29,548 bases of DNA from Bacteroidales bacterium (GTDB lineage Bacteria > Bacteroidota > Bacteroidia > Bacteroidales > UBA932), in assembly GCA_016285215.1 (NCBI GenBank), contig JAEEQI010000005.1, positions 1-29,548 of the forward strand, in the 5' to 3' direction. The position numbers were made by a program, and so were the translations under genes. Below the pieces are notes generated by a model. The model was given only the letters and a program-made list of their open reading frames with translations, was not told the origin of the DNA and ran no database searches. Shown piece after piece: positions 1-7,770 of the stretch. Positions within the stretch are counted from its first letter, which is position 1; every line of letters begins with the position of its first letter.

Positions 1-465
1 TACAGTCCCAAAAGCGGTATGATTTGGGATTTTACTCCCGTAAAGGTTCCGATTACTCTTACGGATTCTGAGGGGCACGACCTTCTGGATCCCAAGTTTG
101 AAGGTAACTGGCTGAGTAAGCGCATTATAGGATCATTTGACGGAGAAACCTATGAGGGCATTGAGACCCATTTTTCCCCTGCGGCCGAGGCCCAGACCAA
201 GATGGTGCTGGCCATTGTAGAGGGCTTTTCCGTATATCCTTTGGATTACACGGGTACAGACCGGTATATCCTTTATTTTGGAGACCTGGACGCCGCCGAT
301 AAGTGGGATACCGATCTGGCCATTGCCTGGCCCGACGGCTCCAGGGATGTGATTCGCGTGCAGCACGCGTATCGCTGGAAATTTAATGGTAATCCGGAGT
401 TCTATACCGGCTACAAACTCAACGGTGAACCCGTAGAGGGCACCTTCATTCAGTTGCAGAAATAG
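1..465 (+). CDS. C-terminal part of an unrecognised small protein (5' end outside the window)
   Basis: The reading frame is open from the first base and ends at TAG 463-465, giving about 155 residues. An ATG lies at 19, but the six codons before it have no stop, so the true start is probably upstream of the window. The visible part has no clear catalytic motif. It is rich in aromatic and acidic residues, with short blocks such as DLLDPKFEGNW and LAIAWPDGSRDVIRV that would suit a beta-rich fold. Small exported lipoproteins of the Bacteroidales have a similar look, but the signal peptide that would prove export is not visible. The next gene starts 4 nt later on the same strand, so the two are probably co-transcribed. 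I do not recognise a function. Confidence 0.6.
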   Translation, partial: YSPKSGMIWDFTPVKVPITLTDSEGHDLLDPKFEGNWLSKRIIGSFDGETYEGIETHFSPAAEAQTKMVLAIVEGFSVYPLDYTGTDRYILYFGDLDAADKWDTDLAIAWPDGSRDVIRVQHAYRWKFNGNPEFYTGYKLNGEPVEGTFIQLQK

Positions 466-469
466 TCTT

Positions 470-1510
470 ATGAATCCGGTCTCTGCCAGGCTCCTGAATC
501 AGCAGCTCATTGCTCCGCAGTTCTCTTCGCCCCACGATGTGGTGGAGTGGATGGGAGCCCTGCAGGCGCAGGATTACAAGATGATGCGCTGGGCCGTGGA
601 GATGCGGTGCAAGAGACCCTCGCTCAAAGCTTTTACAAAGGATTTCAATGCAGGCCGAATAGTCCGTACCCACCTCTTCCGCACCACCTGGCAGCTGGTG
701 GCAGGGGAAGACCTCCGGTGGATGCTGGATTTGTGCCGGGAACCCGCCCTGAGGGGCCTTCTGGGCTGGATGAAGACCAACGGCGTCTTTATCCCGGAGG
801 CCGAACAGGCCGTCGTTCAGCAGGTGTTTGTAGATGTCCTTTCCCGCAAGAAATCCGTCCTCAAGGAAGATTTTGCCTATGCTCTGGAGGATAGGGGAAT
901 GCAGATAACAGACCAGCGGCTTTCCTATCACATCCGCCTGGCCGAGTATTCCGGTCTTCTGTGCAGCGGAGACCTTACGCCCTTAAGGAGAACCTGCGCG
1001 CTGGTGGCCGACAAACTGCCATCGGCCCCTGCTTTCTCTAGGGAAGAATCGCTGGCTATGCTGGCCCGGAAGTACTTCCGCAGCCACGGTCCGGCTACTG
1101 TTGAGGACTTCTCCTGGTGGAGCGGCCTGGGACTCATCGAATGCCGGAAAGCTATGGCATCCCTGGGCCCTGAGCTCATTCAGGGGCGGTGCAAGAGGAT
1201 GGACCTCTTCCTCCATCAGGACAGCCGTACGCGGGGCTTTCGCAGCGGCTCCGTGCACCTGCTGCCGCCGTACGACGAGTATCTCATTGGCTACAAAAGC
1301 CGTCATATTTCTCTCCATCCCGACCACAGCCACCGTGCGCACAACAACAGCGGCATCTTCTGGCCCGTTCTGTTGCAGGACGGTGAAGTAATTGGCAACT
1401 GGACGGCTACCGGTCCCGTTACGGTGGATATATTCAACAACAAGGCCTCCCTGAATGAGGAGGCCTTGCAGAAGGAAATCAATAGATATAACTCTTTTAG
1501 CGGCCGATAG
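470..1510 (+). CDS. Winged-helix DNA-binding protein of the AlkZ/YcaQ (HTH_42) family
   Basis: This 346-residue protein resembles the winged-helix family that includes the DNA glycosylases AlkZ and YcaQ, which unhook alkylated bases and interstrand crosslinks. The sequence shows the family start (ARLLNQQL, then VVEWMGALQAQDY), and Q32-A-Q34 matches the QxQ catalytic motif of AlkZ-type members. It is followed by the conserved RTHLFRTTWQLVAGEDLRWM block at about residues 67-86. The central part, about 180-270, contains a second winged-helix-like region (ATVEDFSWWSGL) and then LPPYDEYLIGY, typical of the family C-terminus. It lies 4 nt after the preceding gene. Its last 14 nt overlap the end of the convergent serine hydrolase gene. 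A DNA-repair role is inferred from the family and from the intact QxQ motif. A pure DNA-binding role remains possible. Confidence 0.8.
   Translation: MNPVSARLLNQQLIAPQFSSPHDVVEWMGALQAQDYKMMRWAVEMRCKRPSLKAFTKDFNAGRIVRTHLFRTTWQLVAGEDLRWMLDLCREPALRGLLGWMKTNGVFIPEAEQAVVQQVFVDVLSRKKSVLKEDFAYALEDRGMQITDQRLSYHIRLAEYSGLLCSGDLTPLRRTCALVADKLPSAPAFSREESLAMLARKYFRSHGPATVEDFSWWSGLGLIECRKAMASLGPELIQGRCKRMDLFLHQDSRTRGFRSGSVHLLPPYDEYLIGYKSRHISLHPDHSHRAHNNSGIFWPVLLQDGEVIGNWTATGPVTVDIFNNKASLNEEALQKEINRYNSFSGR
1441..1468 (-). terminator. Perfect hairpin in the 3' end of the convergent gene, possible terminator of the long minus-strand series
   Basis: CAAGGCCTCC at 1441-1450 and GGAGGCCTTG at 1459-1468 form a perfect 10-bp stem with an 8-nt loop. 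It lies 29 nt beyond the stop codon of the minus-strand serine hydrolase, inside the coding sequence of the plus-strand winged-helix gene. On the minus strand the stem is followed by a mixed TTGTTGAA stretch rather than a clean T run, so intrinsic termination may be weak. The position at the meeting point of two convergent genes supports the reading. Confidence 0.45.
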
Positions 1511-2744
1511 AGGCGGCTACGATGGAGGCAATCACGGAGCGCAGGCGGCCGGTGGAACCCTCGTCCTTGGGATGGACGCGGTGGGCCAGCACAATGACGG
1601 CGGTCTTGGTCTCGGGATCCAGGATCATAGACGTTCCGGTGTAGCCGGTGTGGCCGCGGACGTCGTCCAGGCAGAAGATATCACCGCTGGTGTAAGGACC
1701 GGTGTAGTAGGTGTCCCAGCCCAGGGCACGGGCTACCTCGTAAGCGTTGGTCTCGGGAACGGTGAACATCTTTTTGACGGTGAGGGGGCTCAGGATGCGG
1801 TGTCCGTTGTAGGAACCTTCGTTGAGCAGGGCGGCGGCCACCACGGCCAGGTCTTCCACGTTGGAGAAGACGCCGGCGTTACCGGAGTTTCCGGCATTGG
1901 CCAGACGGGCGGTGGGGTCGTGGACTTCGGCCTTGAGGACGTGTCCGTCGGCCTGAATCTCGGTGGGGGCGCAGAGCTTGGCCAGCTCTTCCAGACCGGG
2001 ACGGCAAGGCTTTTCACCGTACAGCGGGAAGTAAGTGGTGTGCTCCAGACCCAGCACGTCAAAGACGTTCTTCTGGGCGTAGTCGCAGAGGCGCTCTCCG
2101 GTCACCTTCTCCAGGATGTTCTGGAGGGTGATGAAGTTGAGGCAGCTGTAGAGCTGCTTGGTGCCCGGGCGGAAGTTACGCTTGATGCGGGTGGAGATGT
2201 ACATCATCAGGGAATCGGGGCTGTTGGTGCCAAATTCGTTGATGTAGGCCGATACGTTGGGAAGATAGGCGGCCAGGCCGGAAGTGTGGGTGAGGAGGTC
2301 CTGCACGGTGATTTCCACTTCTTCCTTGGTCTCGGGATCCACCCAGTTCTTGAATTCCGGGAAATAATAGTTTACAGGGTCTACCAGACGGACCTTGCCC
2401 TGCTCTACGAGCTGCATAAAGGACAGGGTGGTACCCACGCACTTGGACACGGAGGCCATATCAAACATAGTTTCCACGGTCATAGTGTCTTTCTCGGGGT
2501 ACACGGACTTGTAACCGAAGGCCTTCTCGTACACCAGATGGCCGTTGCGTACTACGCCCACCACCGCACCGGGGATGTCTCCGGCGGCGATGGATGCGTT
2601 GACGGCGCTGTCAATCAGTGCAAGATGCTGGGCACTCATTCCCTGTAAAAGGGGAGTGGAACGGCGGATGCCGGTTTCCAGTTTGGGGCTGCAAGACGCT
2701 ACCAGGACTGCAGCCATTAGAATTAGTGTTGAAGTTCTTTTCAT
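1497..2744 (-). CDS. Serine hydrolase lipoprotein of the beta-lactamase / penicillin-binding-protein fold
   Basis: A 415-residue exported enzyme related to class C beta-lactamases, DD-peptidases and EstB-type esterases. ATG 2744 is the preferred start because it begins a lipoprotein signal peptide (MKRTSTLILMAAVLVASC, lipidated Cys18). An upstream in-frame ATG at 2858 would add 38 unrelated residues that overlap the decarboxylase beta gene. The active-site SxxK motif is S98-V-S-K101. The second motif is Y199-S-C201, where most relatives have YxN or YxD. The KTG-like motif is H365-T-G367. The gene begins 8 nt after the decarboxylase beta-subunit gene and is the last of the series. The likely place of action is the periplasm or outer membrane, on a peptidoglycan peptide or an ester. 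The substrate cannot be told from the sequence. Confidence 0.85.
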   Translation of the reverse strand: MKRTSTLILMAAVLVASCSPKLETGIRRSTPLLQGMSAQHLALIDSAVNASIAAGDIPGAVVGVVRNGHLVYEKAFGYKSVYPEKDTMTVETMFDMASVSKCVGTTLSFMQLVEQGKVRLVDPVNYYFPEFKNWVDPETKEEVEITVQDLLTHTSGLAAYLPNVSAYINEFGTNSPDSLMMYISTRIKRNFRPGTKQLYSCLNFITLQNILEKVTGERLCDYAQKNVFDVLGLEHTTYFPLYGEKPCRPGLEELAKLCAPTEIQADGHVLKAEVHDPTARLANAGNSGNAGVFSNVEDLAVVAAALLNEGSYNGHRILSPLTVKKMFTVPETNAYEVARALGWDTYYTGPYTSGDIFCLDDVRGHTGYTGTSMILDPETKTAVIVLAHRVHPKDEGSTGRLRSVIASIVAASIGR

Positions 2745-2752
2745 ATAGAAAT

Positions 2753-3913
2753 TTATCCTAAAAATCCTAAGAGGATACCAGCGGCCACGGCCGAACCAAT
2801 GACGCCGGCCACGTTGGGGGCCATAGCGTGGGTGAGGAGGTGGTTGGAGGGATCGCATTCGAGACCTACACCCTCGGAGACACGGGCTGCATCCGGAACG
2901 GCCGATACGCCGGCGTTACCGATGAGCGGGTTGATCTTCTTGCCTTCCGGGAGGAAGAGGTTCATAAATTTCACGAAGCTGACGCCAAAGGTGGTGGCAA
3001 TCACGAAGGAAGCCAGACCCAGGCCGAAGATGAGCACGCTGCGGCCGGTGAGGAACACGTCGGCCTGCGTGGAGGCACCCACGGTAAGACCGATGAGCGT
3101 GGTGACGATGTCAATGAGCGGACCACCGGCTGTGGCGGCCAGACGCTTGGTTACACCGCTCTCCTTGAGGAGGTTACCAAAGAAGAGCATACCCAGTAGC
3201 GGAAGGCCGGAAGGCACTATGAAAGCCGTGCAGATGAAGCCCACGATGGGGAAGATGATCTTCTCCCGCTGGCTTACCACGCGCGGTTTGTTCATACGGA
3301 TGACGCGCTCTTTCTTGGTGGTCAGGAGCAGCATAATGGGCTTCTGGATCACGGGAACCAGGGCCATATAGGAATAGGCCGATACGGCAATGGCGCCCAT
3401 CAGTTCCGGAGCCAGCTTGGAGCTGAGGAAGATGGCGGTGGGACCGTCGGCTCCGCCGATGATGCCGATGGCACCGGCCTCATTGGGGGCAAAACCCAGG
3501 GCAAGGGCCAGCAGATAGGCACCAAAGATACCCAGCTGTGCAGCGGCACCAATGAGGATGAGGCGCGGCTGTGAGATGAGCGCGCTGAAATCCGTCATAG
3601 CACCAATGCCCAGGAAGATGAGCGGCGGGTACCAGCCGTTGCGTACACCGTGGTACAGGATATTGAGCACCGAGCCTTCCTCGTACAGACCAATTCTGAG
3701 GCCCACACCGGTGGTGGGGTCAAAGAACAGCGGGATGTTGCCAATGATGATGCCAAAGCCGATGGGCACCAGCAGCAGCGGCTCCCATTTCTTCACGATA
3801 CCCAGCGTGATGAAAATGAGGCCGATGACAATCATCGCCAGATGCTGCCAGGTGCAGTTGGCAAATCCTGTGAATTGCCAGAACTGCTGGAGGCTGTCTA
3901 AAATGGTTTCCAT
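2753..3913 (-). CDS. mmdB: Na+-translocating decarboxylase, beta subunit (OadB/MmdB/GcdB family)
   Basis: A 386-residue integral membrane protein that removes the carboxyl group from carboxybiotin and couples this to export of Na+. Most of the sequence consists of hydrophobic segments. The family hallmark GGADGPT is at residues 153-159, and its Asp156 lies in the conserved region implicated in Na+ handling in this family. Further glycine-rich stretches (GGPLIDIVTT, IGNAGVSAVPDAARVS) also match OadB-type proteins. The start codon overlaps the stop codon of the biotin-carrier gene by one base (TAATG), which implies translational coupling. Together with the carboxyltransferase, biotin carrier and small membrane subunit it completes a decarboxylase complex. 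The methylmalonyl-CoA assignment rests on the carboxyltransferase type. Oxaloacetate or glutaconyl-CoA enzymes share the same beta subunit. Confidence 0.93.
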   Translation of the reverse strand: METILDSLQQFWQFTGFANCTWQHLAMIVIGLIFITLGIVKKWEPLLLVPIGFGIIIGNIPLFFDPTTGVGLRIGLYEEGSVLNILYHGVRNGWYPPLIFLGIGAMTDFSALISQPRLILIGAAAQLGIFGAYLLALALGFAPNEAGAIGIIGGADGPTAIFLSSKLAPELMGAIAVSAYSYMALVPVIQKPIMLLLTTKKERVIRMNKPRVVSQREKIIFPIVGFICTAFIVPSGLPLLGMLFFGNLLKESGVTKRLAATAGGPLIDIVTTLIGLTVGASTQADVFLTGRSVLIFGLGLASFVIATTFGVSFVKFMNLFLPEGKKINPLIGNAGVSAVPDAARVSEGVGLECDPSNHLLTHAMAPNVAGVIGSAVAAGILLGFLG

Positions 3914-4341
3914 TAGCCGATGGTTACGATGTCTGCGCCTTCCAGTACGGAATCACCCTTGCGGGCGTGAATGGCGGTGATGGTGCCGTCTGCTTCCGCG
4001 AGGATGTCGTTTTCCATTTTCATAGCCTCAATGACGGCCACTTTCTGTCCGCGCTTGATGGCCTGTCCTTCCTTGACATCGATGGAGATGATGATGCCGG
4101 GGAGGGGGCTCTTGATGGTTACACCGTTGCCGGCGGCCTTGGGGGCGGCGGCAGCAGGAGCGGCTTCAGGAGATACGCTCGCTGCGCTCGGTATGACAGG
4201 TTGGGTTGCCTGGACGGGGGCGTTCTCCAGCTCTACCTGGTAGTCGGCTCCGTTCACGTTTACCGTGAGGTTCTTTCCTTCGGCCTCACCAATCTTTACG
4301 GCGTAATCCTTACCGTTAATTTTGAATTTATACTCTTTCAT
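3913..4341 (-). CDS. mmdC: Biotin carboxyl carrier subunit of the Na+-translocating decarboxylase
   Basis: A 142-residue biotinyl protein. Residues 1-40 form a short N-terminal domain, about 42-70 a flexible linker rich in Ala and Pro, and 73-142 the biotinyl domain. The attachment motif E105-A-M-K108-M is intact, so Lys108 should carry biotin. The carrier moves the carboxyl group between the cytoplasmic carboxyltransferase and the membrane beta subunit. The gene ends in a one-base overlap with the beta-subunit start. A repeat-like sequence of roughly 35 nt forms part of the linker in frame (4164-4200), so some linker residues (VIPSAASVSPEA) appear to come from a repeat element. A GC-rich hairpin lies just upstream of the gene. 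Confidence 0.93.
   Translation of the reverse strand: MKEYKFKINGKDYAVKIGEAEGKNLTVNVNGADYQVELENAPVQATQPVIPSAASVSPEAAPAAAAPKAAGNGVTIKSPLPGIIISIDVKEGQAIKRGQKVAVIEAMKMENDILAEADGTITAIHARKGDSVLEGADIVTIG
4164..4200. repeat. REP-like repeat element inside the biotin-carrier linker coding region
   Basis: The core GCTCGCTGCGCTCG at about 4177-4190 is bordered by ATAC and GTAT, followed by GACAGG. Read on the minus strand it begins GTCATACCGAGCGCAGCGAG. This resembles short dispersed repeats of the GTCAT..CGAGCG.AGCGAG type that I know from many bacterial genomes, usually between genes. Here it is in frame, with no stop codon, within the Ala/Pro linker. Only one copy is present in this window, so its repeat status rests on similarity to that known class. 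Confidence 0.5.
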
Positions 4342-4370
4342 TTCATGAAAAATAAAATGTTATACGTTAC

Positions 4371-4415
4371 CCCCTCCCGAAACCCCTCCCCTCGGGGGAG
4401 GGACTTTAGGGGCGC
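4371..4415. repeat. GC-rich hairpin repeat between decarboxylase subunit genes
   Basis: CCCTCCCC at 4384-4391 and GGGGAGGG at 4395-4402 form an 8-bp stem with a 3-nt loop. Flanking blocks ACCCCCTCCC (upstream) and ACTTTAGGGG (downstream) extend the symmetry imperfectly. The layout matches a palindromic intergenic repeat often seen in Bacteroidales genomes. It fills most of the 77-nt gap between the small membrane subunit and the biotin carrier. It could stall transcription or stabilise mRNA ends within the operon. There is no T tract long enough for a clear terminator. Confidence 0.5.
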
Positions 4416-4418
4416 ATA

Positions 4419-4829
4419 TTATCGGGGGAATTTCCTAAAGGCAAGAGCCTTATTATTCCAGCCGCTCTCTTTGCGGACAATGGTGATGATGCCGGGTTCC
4501 ACGTCGTGGACGGCGTCGTTCAGGTACAGGTGCACGGCCGTGGCAATGGCGGCGTAAACGTCTCCGCCGTTTTCCATATCCAGGGCCAGGGCAATGGCGG
4601 CTGCTACCTCGGCGTCGGGCGTTCCCTTGGCGGCCTTCTTGGGCTTGGGGGCACGCTTGAACTTGCCGGAGAAGATGCCACCGGAGAGACTGTACACGAA
4701 GTACAGCACAATGAGGGCGGCGAACACCACCGACACGCTGATGAGGGTGAGCGTCCAGCCGTGCGGGTCAATCTGTGCCATCCGGTCCCCGCCTGCTGTG
4801 AGCAGCATACTATAAAGGAAGGTTGTCAT
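4419..4829 (-). CDS. mmdD: Small membrane subunit of the Na+-translocating decarboxylase (OadG-like, delta/gamma)
   Basis: A 136-residue protein with one clear membrane segment at about residues 26-47 ([20 protein letters not shown]), followed by a basic Lys/Pro/Ala stretch and a soluble C-terminal domain. OadG-type subunits have this shape and hold the carboxyltransferase, biotin carrier and beta subunit together. The assignment rests on topology and operon position more than on strong sequence motifs. The start is uncertain. ATG 4829 overlaps the carboxyltransferase gene by 20 nt, ATG 4808 follows its stop after one base, and ATG 4781 would remove the first 16 residues. The stretch [15 protein letters not shown] could be the start of a signal-like leader. 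A GC-rich hairpin repeat follows the stop codon. Confidence 0.75.
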   Translation of the reverse strand: MTTFLYSMLLTAGGDRMAQIDPHGWTLTLISVSVVFAALIVLYFVYSLSGGIFSGKFKRAPKPKKAAKGTPDAEVAAAIALALDMENGGDVYAAIATAVHLYLNDAVHDVEPGIITIVRKESGWNNKALAFRKFPR

Positions 4830-6366
4830 GTTTCTTGGCAGGGATTTGTTGACGTTTGCCGGCCAGCTGCTCCAGGGCGCGGATTACGCGGAAGCGGGTG
4901 TTGCGCGGCTCAATGATATCGTCGATATAGCCCTTCTGAGCGGCCTGGTAAGGGTTGGAGAAGAGCTCTTCGTACTCTTTCTTCTTCTCTTCGAAGATGG
5001 CCTTGGCGTTCTCGGGGTCTTCCTTCATATCCTTGGCGTAGAGCACGTTCACGGCACCGTCGGCCCCCATAACGGCAATCTGGGCCGAAGGCCAGGCGTA
5101 GTTGACGTCTCCGCGCAGCTGCTTGCAGCTCATCACAATGTGGGCGCCGCCGTAGCCCTTGCGGAGGGTGACGGTGACCTTGGGAACGGTGGCTTCACCG
5201 TATGCGTACAGGAGCTTGGCGCCGTTGGTGATGATGGCACCGTATTCCTGCTGCGTGCCGGGCAGGAAGCCGGGAACGTCTACCAGGGTAACCAGAGGGA
5301 TGTTGAAGGCGTCGCAGAAGCGCACGAAGCGGGCGGCCTTGCGGCTGGCGTTGATGTCCAGGACACCGGCCAGTACGGCAGGCTGATTGGCCACGATACC
5401 TACACTGCGGCCGTTCATATGGGCAAAGCCCACGATGATATTCTTGGCAAACTCCTTGTGAACCTCCAGGAAGGCGCCGTCGTCCACGATGCTCTTAATT
5501 ACAGCATACATATCGTAGGCCTTGTTGGGGTTGTCGGGTACAATGCTGTTGAGGGCATCGTCCACGCGGTTCACGGGGTCTTTGGTCTCCTTGAAGGGAG
5601 CGGTCTCCAGGTTGTTCTGGGGAAGATAGCCAATGAGCTCCTTGATGGTGGCAATTGCGTCTTCTTCCGTTTCGGCGGCAAAGTGGGTGACACCGCTCTT
5701 GGAAGCGTGCACGGAGGCACCGCCCAGCTCTTCCTGGTTCACTTCCTCGCCGGTAACGCTCTTAACCACGGCCGGACCGGTCAGGAACATATAGGAGGTA
5801 TTCTTGACCATCAGGGTGAAGTCCGTGAGGGCGGGGGAGTAAACGGCACCGCCGGCGCAGGGACCCATAATGCAGCTGATCTGGGGCACCACACCGCTGG
5901 AGAGGATGTTGCGCTCGAAGATTTCTCCGTAGCCGGCCAGGGCGTCAATGCCTTCCTGGATACGGGCGCCGCCGGAATCGTTAAGGCCGATGCAGGGGGC
6001 ACCGTTGCGGAGAGCCATATCCTGGACCTTGCAGATTTTCTCGCTCATAGTCTTGGACAGGGAACCGCCGGTGACGGTGAAGTCCTGGGCAAATACGTAA
6101 ACGGGACGGCCGCCAATGGTGCCGCAGCCGGTTACCACGCCGTCACCGTCGGTGTGGGACTGTTCCATCCCAAAGTTGGTGCAGCGGTGCTGGACAAACA
6201 TATCGTACTCTTCGAAACTGCCCGGGTCCAGCAGAAGGGCCAGCCTTTCGCGGGCCGTCTTCTTGCCTTTGGCGTGCTGGGCTTCCACGCGCTTGGCGCC
6301 GCCTCCCAGGCGGGCCTTCTCGCGGCGTTCTACCAGTTTCTGGATGTTCTCACTTTGGATACTCAT
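4810..6366 (-). CDS. mmdA: Acyl-CoA carboxyltransferase subunit, probably methylmalonyl-CoA decarboxylase alpha
   Basis: A 518-residue cytoplasmic carboxyltransferase of the propionyl-CoA carboxylase beta / MmdA type. It moves the carboxyl group from (S)-methylmalonyl-CoA to biotin, leaving propionyl-CoA. Family landmarks include [16 protein letters not shown] (39-54), SGGARIQEG (131-139) and [12 protein letters not shown] (168-179), which help form the acyl-CoA and biotin pockets. Length and both crotonase-like halves are complete. It begins 5 nt after trkA and is followed by the membrane subunit, biotin carrier and beta subunit. This set points to a Na+-pumping decarboxylase in the succinate-propionate pathway rather than an ATP-dependent carboxylase, because no biotin carboxylase gene is present. 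Glutaconyl-CoA as the substrate is less likely. Confidence 0.92.
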   Translation of the reverse strand: MSIQSENIQKLVERREKARLGGGAKRVEAQHAKGKKTARERLALLLDPGSFEEYDMFVQHRCTNFGMEQSHTDGDGVVTGCGTIGGRPVYVFAQDFTVTGGSLSKTMSEKICKVQDMALRNGAPCIGLNDSGGARIQEGIDALAGYGEIFERNILSSGVVPQISCIMGPCAGGAVYSPALTDFTLMVKNTSYMFLTGPAVVKSVTGEEVNQEELGGASVHASKSGVTHFAAETEEDAIATIKELIGYLPQNNLETAPFKETKDPVNRVDDALNSIVPDNPNKAYDMYAVIKSIVDDGAFLEVHKEFAKNIIVGFAHMNGRSVGIVANQPAVLAGVLDINASRKAARFVRFCDAFNIPLVTLVDVPGFLPGTQQEYGAIITNGAKLLYAYGEATVPKVTVTLRKGYGGAHIVMSCKQLRGDVNYAWPSAQIAVMGADGAVNVLYAKDMKEDPENAKAIFEEKKKEYEELFSNPYQAAQKGYIDDIIEPRNTRFRVIRALEQLAGKRQQIPAKKHDNLPL

Positions 6367-6371
6367 ATGAT

Positions 6372-7739
6372 TTACTTAAACATTTTATCTACTTCTTTCA
6401 CGGCATCGGGGAGGGCAAAGACCGCCACGCGGTCGTAGGCTTCTATGCGGGAATGACCCACGGCGATAAAGCTCTCTCCTCCGCGGATGACGCCACCGAT
6501 GATGGCGTTGGCGGGGAAATCAATGTCCTTGAGGATGTCTTTGGTTATCTTGGAGCCCGGGGCGGCCGTGTACTCCAACACCTCGGCGTCGGTTCCGCTC
6601 ATATAGCGCACGGAACGCACCTTGTCGGAGAGGGTGAACTTGAAGATGCGGCTGGCGGTGGTGAGCTTCTTGTTGATGACGCTGTCCACGCCCATTTCTT
6701 CGGCCAGACGGATGTAATCCAAATTCTCCACCTGGGCAATCACGCGGGGCACACCCATCTTCTTGGCGGCCACGCAGGTGAGGATATTCACTTCGTCGTT
6801 GCCGGTGACGGCCAGGACGGCCTGGTAGCCCTTGAGGTCCTCTTCCAGCAGGAAGTCGGAGTCTCTGGCGTCTCCGCAGGTTACATTTACCTCGGAGGGA
6901 AGGGCGGCCGAAAGGGTGCGGCAACGCTTGGGATCAATTTCAATGAGCTTTACCTCGTCCACATTCTGGGCGGCCAGTCTCTGGGCCACCATTACGCCTA
7001 TCTCACTACCGCCAAGAATCATAACGCGGCGGATATCCACCTGGTCCTTGCCCAGGTACTTGATGAGGGCCGGCATGGAGTTGCGGCCGCAGATAATGTA
7101 CAGATAGTCGTAGCTCTTGAACGGGGTGTCAAAGCTGGGGATGATGGTCTTGCCTCCGCGGGAGATGGCCACAATTCGGAACTCGGAATCGGCCTCCTGC
7201 TCCTTGACCTTGTGCGCGAAATCCTTCACGTTCATATCCAGGAGGGGGGAATCGTCGTCCAGCTTGAACACGGCCAGCTGCAGCTTGCCACGGGCAAAGT
7301 CCAGGGACTCGTTGGTGGCGGTGTGGCGCAGCATATCCATAATCTCGTCGCTGGCGCTCTTCTCGGGGTAGAAGACCATATCTATGCCCATATCCTTGAA
7401 CAGGAGCTTGTTCTCGGGGGTGAGGTAGTTCTCGTCGTCAATACGGGCAATCACGCGCTTGGCGCCCAGCTTCTTGGCCAGCAGGGCACTCACTATGTTC
7501 ACGCTCTGGTTCTTGAGCGGATTAACGGCAATGAAAAGGTCTGCCTTGGCCGTTCCGGCTTCCTTGAGCAGCGGGATGGAGCTGTTGGGACCCAGGACGG
7601 TGGCTACGTCGGCCGATGAGGACAGGGAACGGATGCGCTCGGAATCGTCGTCCAGGACGGTTACGTCGCTGCCTTCCGCGCTCAGCATCTTTGCTAAGTG
7701 GGAGCCAACCTGTCCGGCGCCTTCAATTATTATCTTCAT
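6372..7739 (-). CDS. trkA: TrkA, NAD(H)-binding regulator of the Trk K+ uptake system
   Basis: A 455-residue cytoplasmic protein with two repeated RCK units, which gate a TrkH-type K+ channel in response to nucleotides. The first Rossmann motif is G7-A-G-Q-V-G12, with an acidic strand end (VTVLDDD) at about 26-32. The second begins ILGGSEIGV at 241-249. Each is followed by a smaller TrkA-C-type domain (about 145-222 and 370-455). The length is normal for bacterial TrkA. No trkH gene is present in the window, so the channel must be encoded elsewhere. The gene begins 31 nt after the glycosyltransferase, behind a perfect -7 box, and ends 5 nt before the decarboxylase alpha gene. This suggests that it heads that operon. 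Confidence 0.95.
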   Translation of the reverse strand: MKIIIEGAGQVGSHLAKMLSAEGSDVTVLDDDSERIRSLSSSADVATVLGPNSSIPLLKEAGTAKADLFIAVNPLKNQSVNIVSALLAKKLGAKRVIARIDDENYLTPENKLLFKDMGIDMVFYPEKSASDEIMDMLRHTATNESLDFARGKLQLAVFKLDDDSPLLDMNVKDFAHKVKEQEADSEFRIVAISRGGKTIIPSFDTPFKSYDYLYIICGRNSMPALIKYLGKDQVDIRRVMILGGSEIGVMVAQRLAAQNVDEVKLIEIDPKRCRTLSAALPSEVNVTCGDARDSDFLLEEDLKGYQAVLAVTGNDEVNILTCVAAKKMGVPRVIAQVENLDYIRLAEEMGVDSVINKKLTTASRIFKFTLSDKVRSVRYMSGTDAEVLEYTAAPGSKITKDILKDIDFPANAIIGGVIRGGESFIAVGHSRIEAYDRVAVFALPDAVKEVDKMFK

Positions 7740-7762
7740 GGTTTTAACCCTTTTTTAATCCA

Positions 7763-7770
7763 CAAAGATA
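7763..7770 (-). promoter_or_regulatory. Probable -7 promoter box upstream of trkA
   Basis: The minus strand reads TATCTTTG, a perfect match to the Bacteroidetes -7 consensus TAnnTTTG, directly beyond the glycosyltransferase stop codon. With this box the leader of trkA would be about 20 nt. I find no good TTTG or TTG at the expected distance of 19-21 nt upstream, so the -33 element is missing or weak. It may be an internal promoter that separates trkA and the decarboxylase genes from the upstream series. Confidence 0.45.

Noticed and set aside
4828..6438. A 536-codon plus-strand open frame opposite the carboxyltransferase gene
   Set aside because: It is fully antisense to a clearly conserved enzyme and shows low-complexity Gly/Val/Ala composition without motifs.
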